Assembly: GCF_015350975.1 (NCBI RefSeq)
Contig: NZ_JADKRX010000002.1
Span: forward strand, 1-64,000
From: Curtobacterium sp. VKM Ac-1395
Lineage (GTDB): Bacteria > Actinomycetota > Actinomycetes > Actinomycetales > Microbacteriaceae
Direction: 5' to 3'
DNA length: 64,000 nucleotides
Both the position numbers and the translations under genes were made by a program. Of this stretch, positions 17,888 to 25,319 are shown in pieces (the stretch's first letter is position 1; each line of letters begins with the position of its first letter). The notes under the pieces are model-generated. The model saw nothing but the letters and a program-made list of their open reading frames with translations. It ran no database searches and was not told the origin of the DNA.

Positions 17888-18792
17888 GGTGCGACCACCT
17901 CGCGGGCGGCCGCGGTGCGCAGGTCGAACGCGGCGTCGATGACGTCGAGCAGGTCGGAGCTGACCGCGGTGGAGAACTTCCGCGCGAACACGTGCTGGGG
18001 CTGTTCGCCCGGCTCCGTCCGACGCTCGAGCAGGCGCCCGGCGTCGGCGGTGGTCAGCCACGGCGGGCTCTTCTGCGCGGTGCCGTCCCACCCGATCCAC
18101 CAGAGGGCGTGCGGGACGTGCTCGTCGGCGAAGTCCGGCACGAGGGCGGGGGAGCGCAGCACCGACGGCACGAAGGTCTCGTCCGCGATCCACACGCGCT
18201 TCCAGAACCGGACCAGGTCCGGACGGCTGTCGACGACCTCGACGACGGCCTCGGCGTGGTGCCTGGCGAGGACCTTGAGCTGCGAACCACCGGCGAAGAC
18301 CACGTCACGCGGGACCCGGCGCGGCAGCGGCACGCGGAGCATGCGCTTGCGCCACGCCCAGTGCGGGAAGCGGATCCGCGAGGTCCCGCCGTCCCGACCC
18401 CACGCGGGGTGCGGCAGCGGGCGGGCGTCGACGAACGACTCCTCGGGGTGCGCAGCGAGCAGGTCCTGGATCTCCGACGCGTTCGCCAGCGGGTAGTCGC
18501 TCCCGGTCAGGAGCGCGACGTGCGAGGCGTCCGTCTCGGCGAGTGCCGCGCGGTACCCGGCGACCTCGGCGGCGACGTTCTCCCACTTCGCCCACCCGGT
18601 GCGGATCCGGGGCAGCACCCGGACACGGTCGGGCAGGCCGTCCGTCATCTCCCGGAAGACGGACTCCGGGGTGCGCGCGTCGCAGTGCAGGAACACCGGG
18701 AACGGATCGAGCGCCTCGACGAGTCGGCGCACGTGCCGTGGGTCCTCATGGGCGAGGACGATGCACGCGAGAGCGGCTGGGGAGATGGCCAT
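17884..18792 (-). CDS. GT14-like (core-2/I-branching type) glycosyltransferase
   Basis: 302 aa beginning ACIVLAHEDPRHVRRLVEAL, the typical opening of bacterial core-2/I-branching beta-1,6-N-acetylglucosaminyltransferase-like proteins. It also has LLTGSDYPL near residue 98, FAGGSQLKVL near 165 and ADETFVPSVL near 193, where the acidic residues are expected to act. It is the first gene of the opposing operon. The start ATG 18792 lies 7 nt after TAGCGT (18805-18800 on this strand), with ttgtcg 18 nt further upstream, so the mRNA is probably leaderless. Family membership is solid; the acceptor glycan is unknown. Confidence 0.88.
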   Translation of the reverse strand: MAISPAALACIVLAHEDPRHVRRLVEALDPFPVFLHCDARTPESVFREMTDGLPDRVRVLPRIRTGWAKWENVAAEVAGYRAALAETDASHVALLTGSDYPLANASEIQDLLAAHPEESFVDARPLPHPAWGRDGGTSRIRFPHWAWRKRMLRVPLPRRVPRDVVFAGGSQLKVLARHHAEAVVEVVDSRPDLVRFWKRVWIADETFVPSVLRSPALVPDFADEHVPHALWWIGWDGTAQKSPPWLTTADAGRLLERRTEPGEQPQHVFARKFSTAVSSDLLDVIDAAFDLRTAAAREVVAP

Positions 18793-18828
18793 GGACGCGA
18801 CGCTAACGGCGGCGTTCCCGCGCCGACA
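18793..18828 (-). promoter_or_regulatory. Promoter of GT14-flippase-GT4 operon
   Basis: Reading leftward: TTGTCG, 18 nt, TAGCGT (complement of 18800-18805), then 7 nt to ATG 18792. This fits an actinobacterial -35/-10 pair with transcription starting at or beside the start codon. Confidence 0.6.
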
Positions 18829-18895
18829 AGGCGATCAGGGGCCGACTGCGGGGAAGCGGCGGTTTCCCGCACCCACCCGCCGATCCGGGGTGTGA

Positions 18896-19102
18896 TCAGC
18901 GTTTCTTGCGGAACCGGGGGCAGTCGCACAGCGCGCAGTCACTCCCGCGTCGGTAGTGCTCGTGCGCCGCCTGCTGGTGGCCGCAGACGCAGGTCGCGGT
19001 GTCGGCCGCCAGGTCCAGCACGACGGGGGCGTCGTCGGGCGCGCGGTCGGTGCCGTCGGTCGTGCTGATGACGCCGAGCTCGGTCGTTGGGCCCAGCGGC
19101 AT
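18896..19102 (-). CDS. Small zinc-ribbon-like protein
   Basis: 68-aa protein with a hydrophilic N-terminal half and a Cys/His-rich end: CVCGH, then H-x-H, then C-x2-C-x-C (DCALCDC) and a basic tail (RFRKKR). The spacing suggests one structural zinc site, as in small actinobacterial zinc-ribbon proteins of unknown role. Start ATG 19102 has a strong aggagg site 4-9 nt upstream. It lies alone between the GT14 operon and a divergent GT2 gene. No specific function can be assigned. Confidence 0.75.
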   Translation of the reverse strand: MPLGPTTELGVISTTDGTDRAPDDAPVVLDLAADTATCVCGHQQAAHEHYRRGSDCALCDCPRFRKKR

Positions 19103-19261
19103 GCGTCCTCCTCGTGCCCGACGTGCTGCCGTCGGGTCGTACGCTGATTCTAGGGGGAACACGCCGCTCACGTAGCGGCAAACCGCAAGAGCCGCGACCG
19201 TCGCCGCAACCGCCCGCCAGCGGCGTTGACCCCGCCCCCCGGCCACCGGAGCATCGACGAC

Positions 19262-20575
19262 ATGACCGACCCCCAGGCGACCACGACCCGTGTGCTCACG
19301 ATCACGCCCGCCATGCCCTCGCCCGACGCCCCGGCGTGGGCCGGTGCGGCCTGGGTCGGCGCCGTCGACCGGCAGGAGGCGCTCGCGGCGTCCGCCGTCG
19401 AGCTCGCCGGTGCCGCCGGCTTCCGCCGCGCCCGCCTGCTCGTCCGTGACGGCCGCGAGGTCGCCGGCTTCGTCGACGTGGCCGTCGACGCCAGCGGCGA
19501 CGTGGACCTGGCCGAGCTGGGACCGGCCCTCGACGCGCTCCGCACCACGAGCCTCCCGTCCGGCCCCGCCGGCACGCCGGTCGGCCGCGTCTCCGTCGTC
19601 ATCGGCACCCGCGACCGTCCCGACGACGTCCGCACCTGCGTGCAGTCCGTCCTGGCGTCGGCGTACGACGACTTCGAGGTCTTCGTCGTCGACAACGCCC
19701 CGTCCACCACCGCGACCCGCGACGTGGTCGCGTCGTTCGCGGACCCGCGCGTCCACTACGTCCTGGAGGCCCGACCCGGCGTCTCCCGCGCACGGAACGC
19801 CGGTCTCGCCCTCGCCTCCGGCAGCGTGGTCGCCTTCGTCGACGACGACGTCGTCGTCGACCGGTCCTGGCTCGCCGGCGTCGCCGACGCCTTCGCCCGC
19901 GACGCGGACGTCGTCTGCGTGACCGGACTCGTGCCGAGCGGCGAGCTGCGGACCCCCACGCAGCGGTACTTCGACGAGCGGGTGACCTGGGCGCGGAACC
20001 TCGAGCGCCGGGTGTTCCGCACCGCGACGCCGCCCGCCGACCTGCCGCTGTTCCCGTTCTCCGTCGGTGCGTTCGGCACCGGCGCGAACATGTCGCTCCG
20101 ACGCGAGCCCGCACTCGCCCTCGGCGGGTTCGACGTCGCCCTCGGCCCGGGGACCCCGTCCCGCGCGGGCGAGGACCCCGACCTGTTCACCCGCGTGCTG
20201 CTCTCGGGCGGGGCGCTCGCCGTGGAGCCCTCCGCCTTCGTGTGGCACCGGCACCGTTCCGACCGGGCGGCCCTGCGGTCGCAGGCGCTCGGGTACGGCA
20301 CCGGGCTCGGCGCCTGGGTCACGAAGCTGATGTTCCGCCCCGCGACGGCCCTCGCCGTGTTCCGCCGGGCGACCGGTGCGCTGAAGCAGCTCGGGGCGCT
20401 CGGCCAGGGTGCCGGGACCGACCAGGTGTCGGCCGCCGTTGACGCCGTGGGCGGGTGGCCCGTGGACGAGGAGTTCCGCGCTGCCACCGCCGGGCTCAAG
20501 CGCGTCGAGCTCGTCGCGGCGCTCGGCGGGCCGTGGCGGTACCTGCTCGGCCGGCTGCGGTCGCGGCGGGGCTGA
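19262..20575 (+). CDS. GT2 glycosyltransferase with N-terminal WVGxVDR domain
   Basis: 437 aa. Residues 1 to about 105 form an extra N-terminal region (AAWVGAVDR, FRRARLLVRD) also found in the protein at 8201. The GT2 domain starts at VSVVIGTRDRPDDV (about 115) with DDD in FVDDDVVVD near 198. GEDPDLFTRVLL near 303 supplies the acceptor-side acidic motif. No membrane segment is evident. The start at 19262 follows a weak promoter (ttgacc at 19226, 17 nt, gagcat), with 7 nt between -10 and ATG. It faces the GT2 gene ending at 21246 across the repeat region. Donor and acceptor are unknown. Confidence 0.88.
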   Translation: MTDPQATTTRVLTITPAMPSPDAPAWAGAAWVGAVDRQEALAASAVELAGAAGFRRARLLVRDGREVAGFVDVAVDASGDVDLAELGPALDALRTTSLPSGPAGTPVGRVSVVIGTRDRPDDVRTCVQSVLASAYDDFEVFVVDNAPSTTATRDVVASFADPRVHYVLEARPGVSRARNAGLALASGSVVAFVDDDVVVDRSWLAGVADAFARDADVVCVTGLVPSGELRTPTQRYFDERVTWARNLERRVFRTATPPADLPLFPFSVGAFGTGANMSLRREPALALGGFDVALGPGTPSRAGEDPDLFTRVLLSGGALAVEPSAFVWHRHRSDRAALRSQALGYGTGLGAWVTKLMFRPATALAVFRRATGALKQLGALGQGAGTDQVSAAVDAVGGWPVDEEFRAATAGLKRVELVAALGGPWRYLLGRLRSRRG

Positions 20576-20688
20576 GGCGCGGGGCGGTCCGTCCGCCCGT
20601 CCGTCCGTCCGCTGACGGTCTGACTCGCTGATCGGCTCCGCTGGTCCGCTTCGCTCCGCTCCGCTCCGCTCCGCTGATCGGACTCGGA

Positions 20689-21074
20689 ACGACATCGTGG
20701 TCGTCGTACGACAGCGATGGTGTCGTCTGATGCGGGCGCATGTGGTGCGTGTGCATGGTCCGACAGCTCATGCGTCGTTCGACTCGTGCGATGTCGTCTG
20801 ATGCGGGCGCATGTCGTGCGTGTGCATCGTCCGACACCGCACGCGTCGTTCGACTCGCGCGACGTCGGAGCATGCGCCCGGATCGACTCCACGCGACATC
20901 GTGGACGTCGTACGACAGCGGTGGTGTCGCTGGCGGCTGGGGCCGCAGCGTGATCCCGCGCCGAGCGACATCGTGGTCGTCGTACGACAGCGGTGGTGTC
21001 GCTGGCGGCTGGGGCCGCAGCGCGATCCCGCGCCGCGCGACATCGTCGACGTCGCACGACAGCGATGATGTCGC
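20689..21074. repeat. Array of 38-bp nested-palindrome repeats
   Basis: Four units at 20689-20726, 20893-20930, 20965-21002 and 21037-21074. Each has outer arms like gcgacatcgtsg and cgrtggtgtcgc around an inner palindrome, gtcgtacgac in three of the four units. The last three are spaced by near-identical 34-bp linkers. A solo copy occurs at 52304-52341. Confidence 0.88.
20722..20865. repeat. Tandem ~71-bp direct repeat (two copies)
   Basis: Two consecutive copies start gtcgtctgatgcgggcgcat (about 20723 and 20793). They share gcgtgtgcat, gtccgaca and cgtcgttcgactcg at matching offsets, with a handful of substitutions. They fill the gap between the first and second 38-bp units. Confidence 0.8.
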
Positions 21075-21245
21075 ACGCGCGCGGCGCCCGCCGTCACGCC
21101 CGTGCCGGTCTCGACTCGGACCGACAGCGTCGTCGTCGAACGACAGCGCAGCGCCACCGCCCGCCCCACGCACGACGACGCCGGGGTCACGAGGACCCCG
21201 GCGTCGGCCGGTCTACGCAGGGGCAGCAGCAGCGCTGCACGCGCC

Positions 21246-22577
21246 CTACGCGCGGAAGCGCCCGGCCTCCACGTCACGCCAGCGGCGACGGCTGCGGTAC
21301 CAGGCGGCGGGACCGGCCGGGAAGCCGCGGAGCTCGTGGTACGCCAGGGACCGCGGGATGCGCGTGGTCGAGGCCTCGTTCGTGGTCTCGGCGGCCGCGT
21401 CACGACGACCGGCGAGCCGCGACGCCATCTGCTTCGCCTTGACCTTCGCGGCGAGCGGCATCAGGCGCGCGAGCACCGTCAGGTGGCGCTTGTCCTTCGC
21501 GGCGAGCGCGCACATGAGCGCGGTGAACCCGACGCCGTTGCCGTGGAGCTGCTTGTGCAGGTCCTCGACGGTCTGGCGGTGCCGGTGGTGCACGACGGCC
21601 TTCGGCTCGAAGCCGATGCGGCCACCGCGCCAGAGCGTCTCGATGAACATCGCCAGGTCCTCGCCGCCGCGGGCGGGGGAGCCGGCGCCGAGCGTGGTGT
21701 CGAACCCGCCGACGGTGTCGATGAGGGAGCGGCGGTACGCCATGTTCGCGCCGGCACCGTACGCACCGATGCCGTACACGGCGAAGGTCTTCCGGACGGT
21801 CCCGTCGGGACGCACGGCGGAGACACGGGCGTGCCGCATCGCGCCCTTGACGTCGTCGGGGACGATCGTGACGGGGGCGAAGGTGCGCTCGGCGCTGAAG
21901 CCGCCGTAGTACGCCTCGTACCAGATCTGCGCCGGGGTGGTCAGCTCGACGGGCAGGATGACACCGGTGACCGCGTCGAGGCCGGGCTCGCGGACGAACC
22001 GGGTGCCGATCGCGCGGAGCCACTGCGGGTCGACGCGGACGTCGTCGTCGGTGAACGCGATGACCTCACCGGTCGCGGCGGCCACACCGGCGTTGCGCCC
22101 GGCGGAGAGCCCCGGGCGTCGCTCGGTGACCAGCCGGACGTTGCGGCCCTCGAGCATGCCGGGCAGCGCGTCGATGTCGGGGAGCTTCACGCGGTTGTCG
22201 ACGAGGACGACCTCGTGGCGCGGGTAGTCGAGGTGCTCGAGCACGTCGAGCAGCTTCCCGAGGTCCTCGACGCGGTCGACGACGGTGGAGACCACGACGG
22301 AGATCGTCGGCAGGTCGTCGTCGGACACGGGGGCGTGGTCGTCGAAGGCGCCCTCCTCGACCATGGAGGAGACCAGCGGCGCGAGCGCACGGGAGGCGTC
22401 GGCCGGGTCGGCGGTGAGCAGGAGGTCGAGGGTGGTGACCGGGTACCCGTCGCGGTAGCCGATGACCAGCGCGGAGGCACCGGTCTCGTCCGCGACGAGC
22501 TCGGGCAGGGGAGCGTCGAGGTTGATGCCGATGACACGGCGCGGGCCGGGCACGTTGACGGCTGGGAGGGAGACCAT
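21246..22577 (-). CDS. GT2 family glycosyltransferase
   Basis: 443 aa from ATG 22577. An N-terminal region (about 1-95) precedes the GT2 domain at PTISVVVSTVVDRVEDL. FTDDDVRVD near residue 170 carries the acidic metal motif, and GGEDLAMFIETLWRGGRI near 300 the acceptor-side motif, followed by HHRHRQ. The C-terminus is basic (WYRSRRRWRDVE). ATG 22577 is preceded on its strand by TAGCGT and 7 nt, which suggests a leaderless transcript; a TTG 36 nt upstream is an alternative start. It is the last glycosyltransferase of the surface-glycan region and points toward the repeat array. The substrate is unknown. Confidence 0.88.
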   Translation of the reverse strand: MVSLPAVNVPGPRRVIGINLDAPLPELVADETGASALVIGYRDGYPVTTLDLLLTADPADASRALAPLVSSMVEEGAFDDHAPVSDDDLPTISVVVSTVVDRVEDLGKLLDVLEHLDYPRHEVVLVDNRVKLPDIDALPGMLEGRNVRLVTERRPGLSAGRNAGVAAATGEVIAFTDDDVRVDPQWLRAIGTRFVREPGLDAVTGVILPVELTTPAQIWYEAYYGGFSAERTFAPVTIVPDDVKGAMRHARVSAVRPDGTVRKTFAVYGIGAYGAGANMAYRRSLIDTVGGFDTTLGAGSPARGGEDLAMFIETLWRGGRIGFEPKAVVHHRHRQTVEDLHKQLHGNGVGFTALMCALAAKDKRHLTVLARLMPLAAKVKAKQMASRLAGRRDAAAETTNEASTTRIPRSLAYHELRGFPAGPAAWYRSRRRWRDVEAGRFRA

Positions 22578-22668
22578 GAGGGGGACGCTACGGTTCCCCC
22601 ATCCTGCGGACAACGGAAGGCGGAGTCCGTGGCGGGGTTCATGCGGGGTTCCGCAGGCCCCTCGTGGA

Positions 22669-22680
22669 GTGAGCGCTCAC
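22669..22680. promoter_or_regulatory. LacI-type operator, distal (GTGAGCGCTCAC)
   Basis: A 12-bp perfect palindrome identical to the core of the ideal symmetric lac operator. Its centre lies 62 bp upstream of the centre of the second palindrome at 22731-22742, close to six helical turns. Control by the LacI-type protein at 26539 is inferred. Confidence 0.6.
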
Positions 22681-22730
22681 CGGCGAACTCCCCGCCGATC
22701 CGAAGGTCACACTCAGGTCACGGACCCGGT

Positions 22731-22767
22731 GCAACCGGTTGCGCAGGCTGTGGACCGGGCGTAGCGT
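22731..22767 (+). promoter_or_regulatory. Promoter and proximal LacI-type operator of sugar ABC operon
   Basis: The palindrome gcaaccggttgc (22731-22742) is a typical LacI-family operator. It overlaps a -35 box ttgcgc (22739-22744), which is followed by a 17-nt spacer and the -10 tagcgt (22762-22767). A repressor bound here would cover the -35 region. The transcript would have a leader of about 85 nt before the GTG at 22859. Confidence 0.7.
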
Positions 22768-22858
22768 CACCGCCCAGCAGGCAGCGTCGCCTGCTCCAGG
22801 CCGGTGCCGTCGCGACTCGACGGGCGCTGCCTGGTGATCTCGATGAGGAGACAACGCC

Positions 22859-24139
22859 GTGAAGAACACACGCGAGAAGATGCGTCTTGCATCGGTGGCC
22901 GGGATCGCCGTGATCGGCCTGGCACTGGCCGGCTGCTCGAGCGGGAGCTCGGCCTCGGACGACGCGAAGAGCGGTCAGGACAGCCGCGGTCCGATCACCT
23001 ACGTGCAGGGCAAGGACAACTCGAACGTGGTCCGTCCGCTGATCGCCAAGTGGAACAAGGCCCACCCCGACGAGAAGGTCACCTTCAAGGAGCAGTCCGA
23101 CCAGGCCGACCAGCAGCACGACGACCTCGTGCAGCACTTCCAGGCGAAGGACGACGGCTACGACGTGGTGGACGTCGACGTGGTGTGGACGGCGGAGTTC
23201 GCCGCGAAGAGCTGGCTCACGCCGCTCACCGGCGACATGGCGATCGACACGTCGAAGCTGCTGCCGTCGACCGTGAAGACGGCGACGTACAACGACACCC
23301 TCTACGCGGCCCCGCAGACCTCCGACGGTGCGCTGCTCTACTACCGCAAGGACCTCGTCAAGACCCCGCCCACCACCTGGGCGGAGATGATGAAGGACTG
23401 CTCGATCGCGAAGGACGCCGGCATCGGCTGCTACGCCGGCCAGTTCGCCAAGTACGAGGGCCTGACGGTGAACGCCTCGGAGGCCGTGAACGGCTCCGGC
23501 GGCTCGATCCTGAACGCGAAGGGCGCCCCGGACGTCGACACGTCGAAGGCCAAGGCCGGCCTGCAGAACCTGGTCGACGCGTTCAAGGACGGCAACATCC
23601 CGGCCGAGGCGATCACGTACCAGGAGGAGCAGGGCCGCACCGCGTTCGAGGACGGCAAGCTCCTGTTCCTGCGCAACTGGCCCTACGTCTACAACCTCGC
23701 CAAGACCGACGGCTCCTCGAAGGTCAAGGACACCTTCGGCATCGCCCCGATCCCGGGTGCGGACGGCGTCGGTGCGTCGACCCTCGGCGGGCACAACGCG
23801 GCGATCAGCGTCTACTCGAAGCACAAGGCGACGGCGCACGACTTCCTCGAGTTCCTGATCTCGAACGACACGCAGAAGTTCTTCGCGACGCAGGGCTCGC
23901 TCGCCCCGGTCGTCGGTGACCTCTACACGGACTCCGAGCTGACGGCGAAGCTGCCGTACCTGCCCACGCTGCTGGAGTCGATCAAGAGCGCCGAGCCCCG
24001 CCCGGTGACGCCCTTCTACCCGGCGGTGACCAAGGCGATCCAGGACAACACGTACGCCGCGCTCAAGGGCTCGAAGAGCGTGGACGAGGCCACGAAGGAC
24101 ATGGACGCCGCCCTGAAGTCGGCGACCAGCAGCAACTAG
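22859..24139 (+). CDS. Sugar ABC transporter substrate-binding lipoprotein
   Basis: 426-aa family 1 extracellular solute-binding protein. The N-terminus is a lipoprotein signal with lipobox LAGC (Cys at about residue 26), then a Ser/Gly linker and the mature fold beginning ITYVQGKDNSN. Features such as AAPQTSDGALLYYRKDL and FLFLRNWPYVYNLA-like segments are typical of carbohydrate binders. Start GTG 22859 has gaggag 9-14 nt upstream. It leads the operon with two permeases and shares it with a small membrane protein and a LacI regulator. An oligosaccharide such as trehalose or maltose type is plausible but not shown. Confidence 0.92.
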   Translation: MKNTREKMRLASVAGIAVIGLALAGCSSGSSASDDAKSGQDSRGPITYVQGKDNSNVVRPLIAKWNKAHPDEKVTFKEQSDQADQQHDDLVQHFQAKDDGYDVVDVDVVWTAEFAAKSWLTPLTGDMAIDTSKLLPSTVKTATYNDTLYAAPQTSDGALLYYRKDLVKTPPTTWAEMMKDCSIAKDAGIGCYAGQFAKYEGLTVNASEAVNGSGGSILNAKGAPDVDTSKAKAGLQNLVDAFKDGNIPAEAITYQEEQGRTAFEDGKLLFLRNWPYVYNLAKTDGSSKVKDTFGIAPIPGADGVGASTLGGHNAAISVYSKHKATAHDFLEFLISNDTQKFFATQGSLAPVVGDLYTDSELTAKLPYLPTLLESIKSAEPRPVTPFYPAVTKAIQDNTYAALKGSKSVDEATKDMDAALKSATSSN

Positions 24140-24160
24140 CGGCTCACGCCGCATCGGACT

Positions 24161-24234
24161 GGAGGCTCGTGGCGACGCCGCCACGAGCCTCCCCCCACCG
24201 GCACGGCCCGGCCGTCGCTGGCGCGACGGCCGGG
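24161..24234 (+). repeat. GGAGGCTCG-family stem-loop (copy 3) plus second hairpin between binding protein and permease
   Basis: ggaggctcgtggc (24161-24173) pairs with gccacgagcctcc (24180-24192). The outer ggact arm on the left has lost its partner. A second stem cccggccgtcg/cgacggccggg (24207-24234) follows. Both lie in the 157-nt gap after the binding-protein gene, where stem-loops often limit read-through or protect the upstream mRNA, giving more binding protein than permease. Confidence 0.8.
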
Positions 24235-24296
24235 AACCGGCGGCGTGGGCCCAGTCCGTTCCTCAAGGAGTTCCGACACCGGCAAGGAGGCCGTCA

Positions 24297-25319
24297 GTGT
24301 CAGCAGCAACCGAGATCCCCGCAGCCATCCCGAACCCCCAGGGGATGGAGCCGCGGAAGCGGCGGAAGGGCGGGCTCAACGCGGAGCACGGCCGATGGGC
24401 CGTGTACCTCATCGGCCCGACGATCCTGCTCCTCGCCATCGTCATCGGCTACCCCGTCGTCAGCGCGGTCATCCAGTCGTTCCAGCTCGACGCCGGCCTC
24501 GACAAGGCGACCGGCCTGTTCGTCGCCGGCGGCTTCGCGGGCGTCACCAACTACGTGCACTGGCTCGGACAGCGGTGCGGCGACGTCACCTGCCCACCCG
24601 GCAGCCTCGGCTCGCAGTTCTGGGTGGCGTTCGGCAACACGTTCTTCTTCACCGTCGTCACGGTCGTGCTCGAGACCGTGATCGGGCTGTGGATGGCCAT
24701 CATCATGAACCGGAACTTCAAGGGCCGAGCACTCGTCCGTGCCGCGATCCTGGTGCCGTGGGCCATCCCGACCGCCGTCACCGCGAAGCTCTGGTACTTC
24801 ATCTTCGACGCGAACGGCGTGCTCAACCACGTCATCGGACACCAGGTGCTCTGGTTCTCCGACGAGTGGGCGTCCCGGTTCGCGATCGTCATCGCGGACA
24901 CCTGGAAGACGACGCCGTTCATGGCGCTGCTCATCCTGGCCGGGCTGCAGCTCATCCCGGACGAGGTCTACGAGGCGAGCAAGATGGACGGCGCCTCGAC
25001 GATGCAGCGCTTCCTGCTCATCACGCTCCCGCTCGTCCGACCCGCGCTCATGGTGGCCGTGCTGTTCCGCGTGCTCGACGCACTCCGCATCTACGACCTC
25101 ATCGCCATCATGACCGGCGGCGGCGGTGGTTCCGGCAACGCCACGGTCTCCCTCTCGGTGCTCGTCGTGGACCAAATCCGGCAGGGCTTCAACGCCGCGT
25201 CGGCACTGTCCACGATCACCTTCGTCATCGTCTTCCTCGTCGCGTTCGTGTTCGTCCGGTTCCTCGGGGCGAACGTCGTGCAGACCCAGGCAGCCCAGCA
25301 GAAGGGTGAACTCAAGTGA
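24297..25319 (+). CDS. Sugar ABC transporter permease (MalF type)
   Basis: 340-aa inner-membrane permease. About 40 cytoplasmic residues, rich in basic amino acids (EPRKRRKGG), come before the first helix VYLIGPTILLLAIVIGYPV. The cytoplasmic EAA loop reads YEASKMDGASTMQRF (about residue 222), the site that docks the ATPase. GTG 24297 is preceded by aaggagg at about 24285-24291. It overlaps the next permease by 4 nt (GTGA). No ATPase gene is linked, so it probably uses a shared MsiK-type ATPase encoded elsewhere, as is common for actinobacterial sugar importers. Confidence 0.93.
   Translation: MSAATEIPAAIPNPQGMEPRKRRKGGLNAEHGRWAVYLIGPTILLLAIVIGYPVVSAVIQSFQLDAGLDKATGLFVAGGFAGVTNYVHWLGQRCGDVTCPPGSLGSQFWVAFGNTFFFTVVTVVLETVIGLWMAIIMNRNFKGRALVRAAILVPWAIPTAVTAKLWYFIFDANGVLNHVIGHQVLWFSDEWASRFAIVIADTWKTTPFMALLILAGLQLIPDEVYEASKMDGASTMQRFLLITLPLVRPALMVAVLFRVLDALRIYDLIAIMTGGGGGSGNATVSLSVLVVDQIRQGFNAASALSTITFVIVFLVAFVFVRFLGANVVQTQAAQQKGELK

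Larger units (their letters stand above)
20576..21245. other. 670-bp noncoding repeat-rich region between convergent GT2 genes
   Basis: No supportable gene on either strand. From left to right it holds short ccgtccgt and ccgct runs (about 20588-20676), a first 38-bp palindromic unit (20689-20726), two tandem copies of a roughly 71-bp unit (from about 20722 to 20865), three further 38-bp units at an exact 72-bp period (20893, 20965, 21037), and a degenerate unit (about 21118-21152). The open frames across it are out of keeping with neighbouring coding sequence. Confidence 0.75.

Noticed and set aside
20689-21074. CRISPR array
   Set aside because: Units of 38 bp at regular 72-bp period look CRISPR-like, but the 34-bp linkers are nearly identical to each other, the repeats are long nested palindromes, and no cas gene is present.
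20600-21900. Open frames through the repeat region into the GT2 gene
   Set aside because: They translate repeated palindromes into Arg/Ser-rich sequence and run antisense into the GT2 gene at 21246-22577; no ribosome site or conserved domain.
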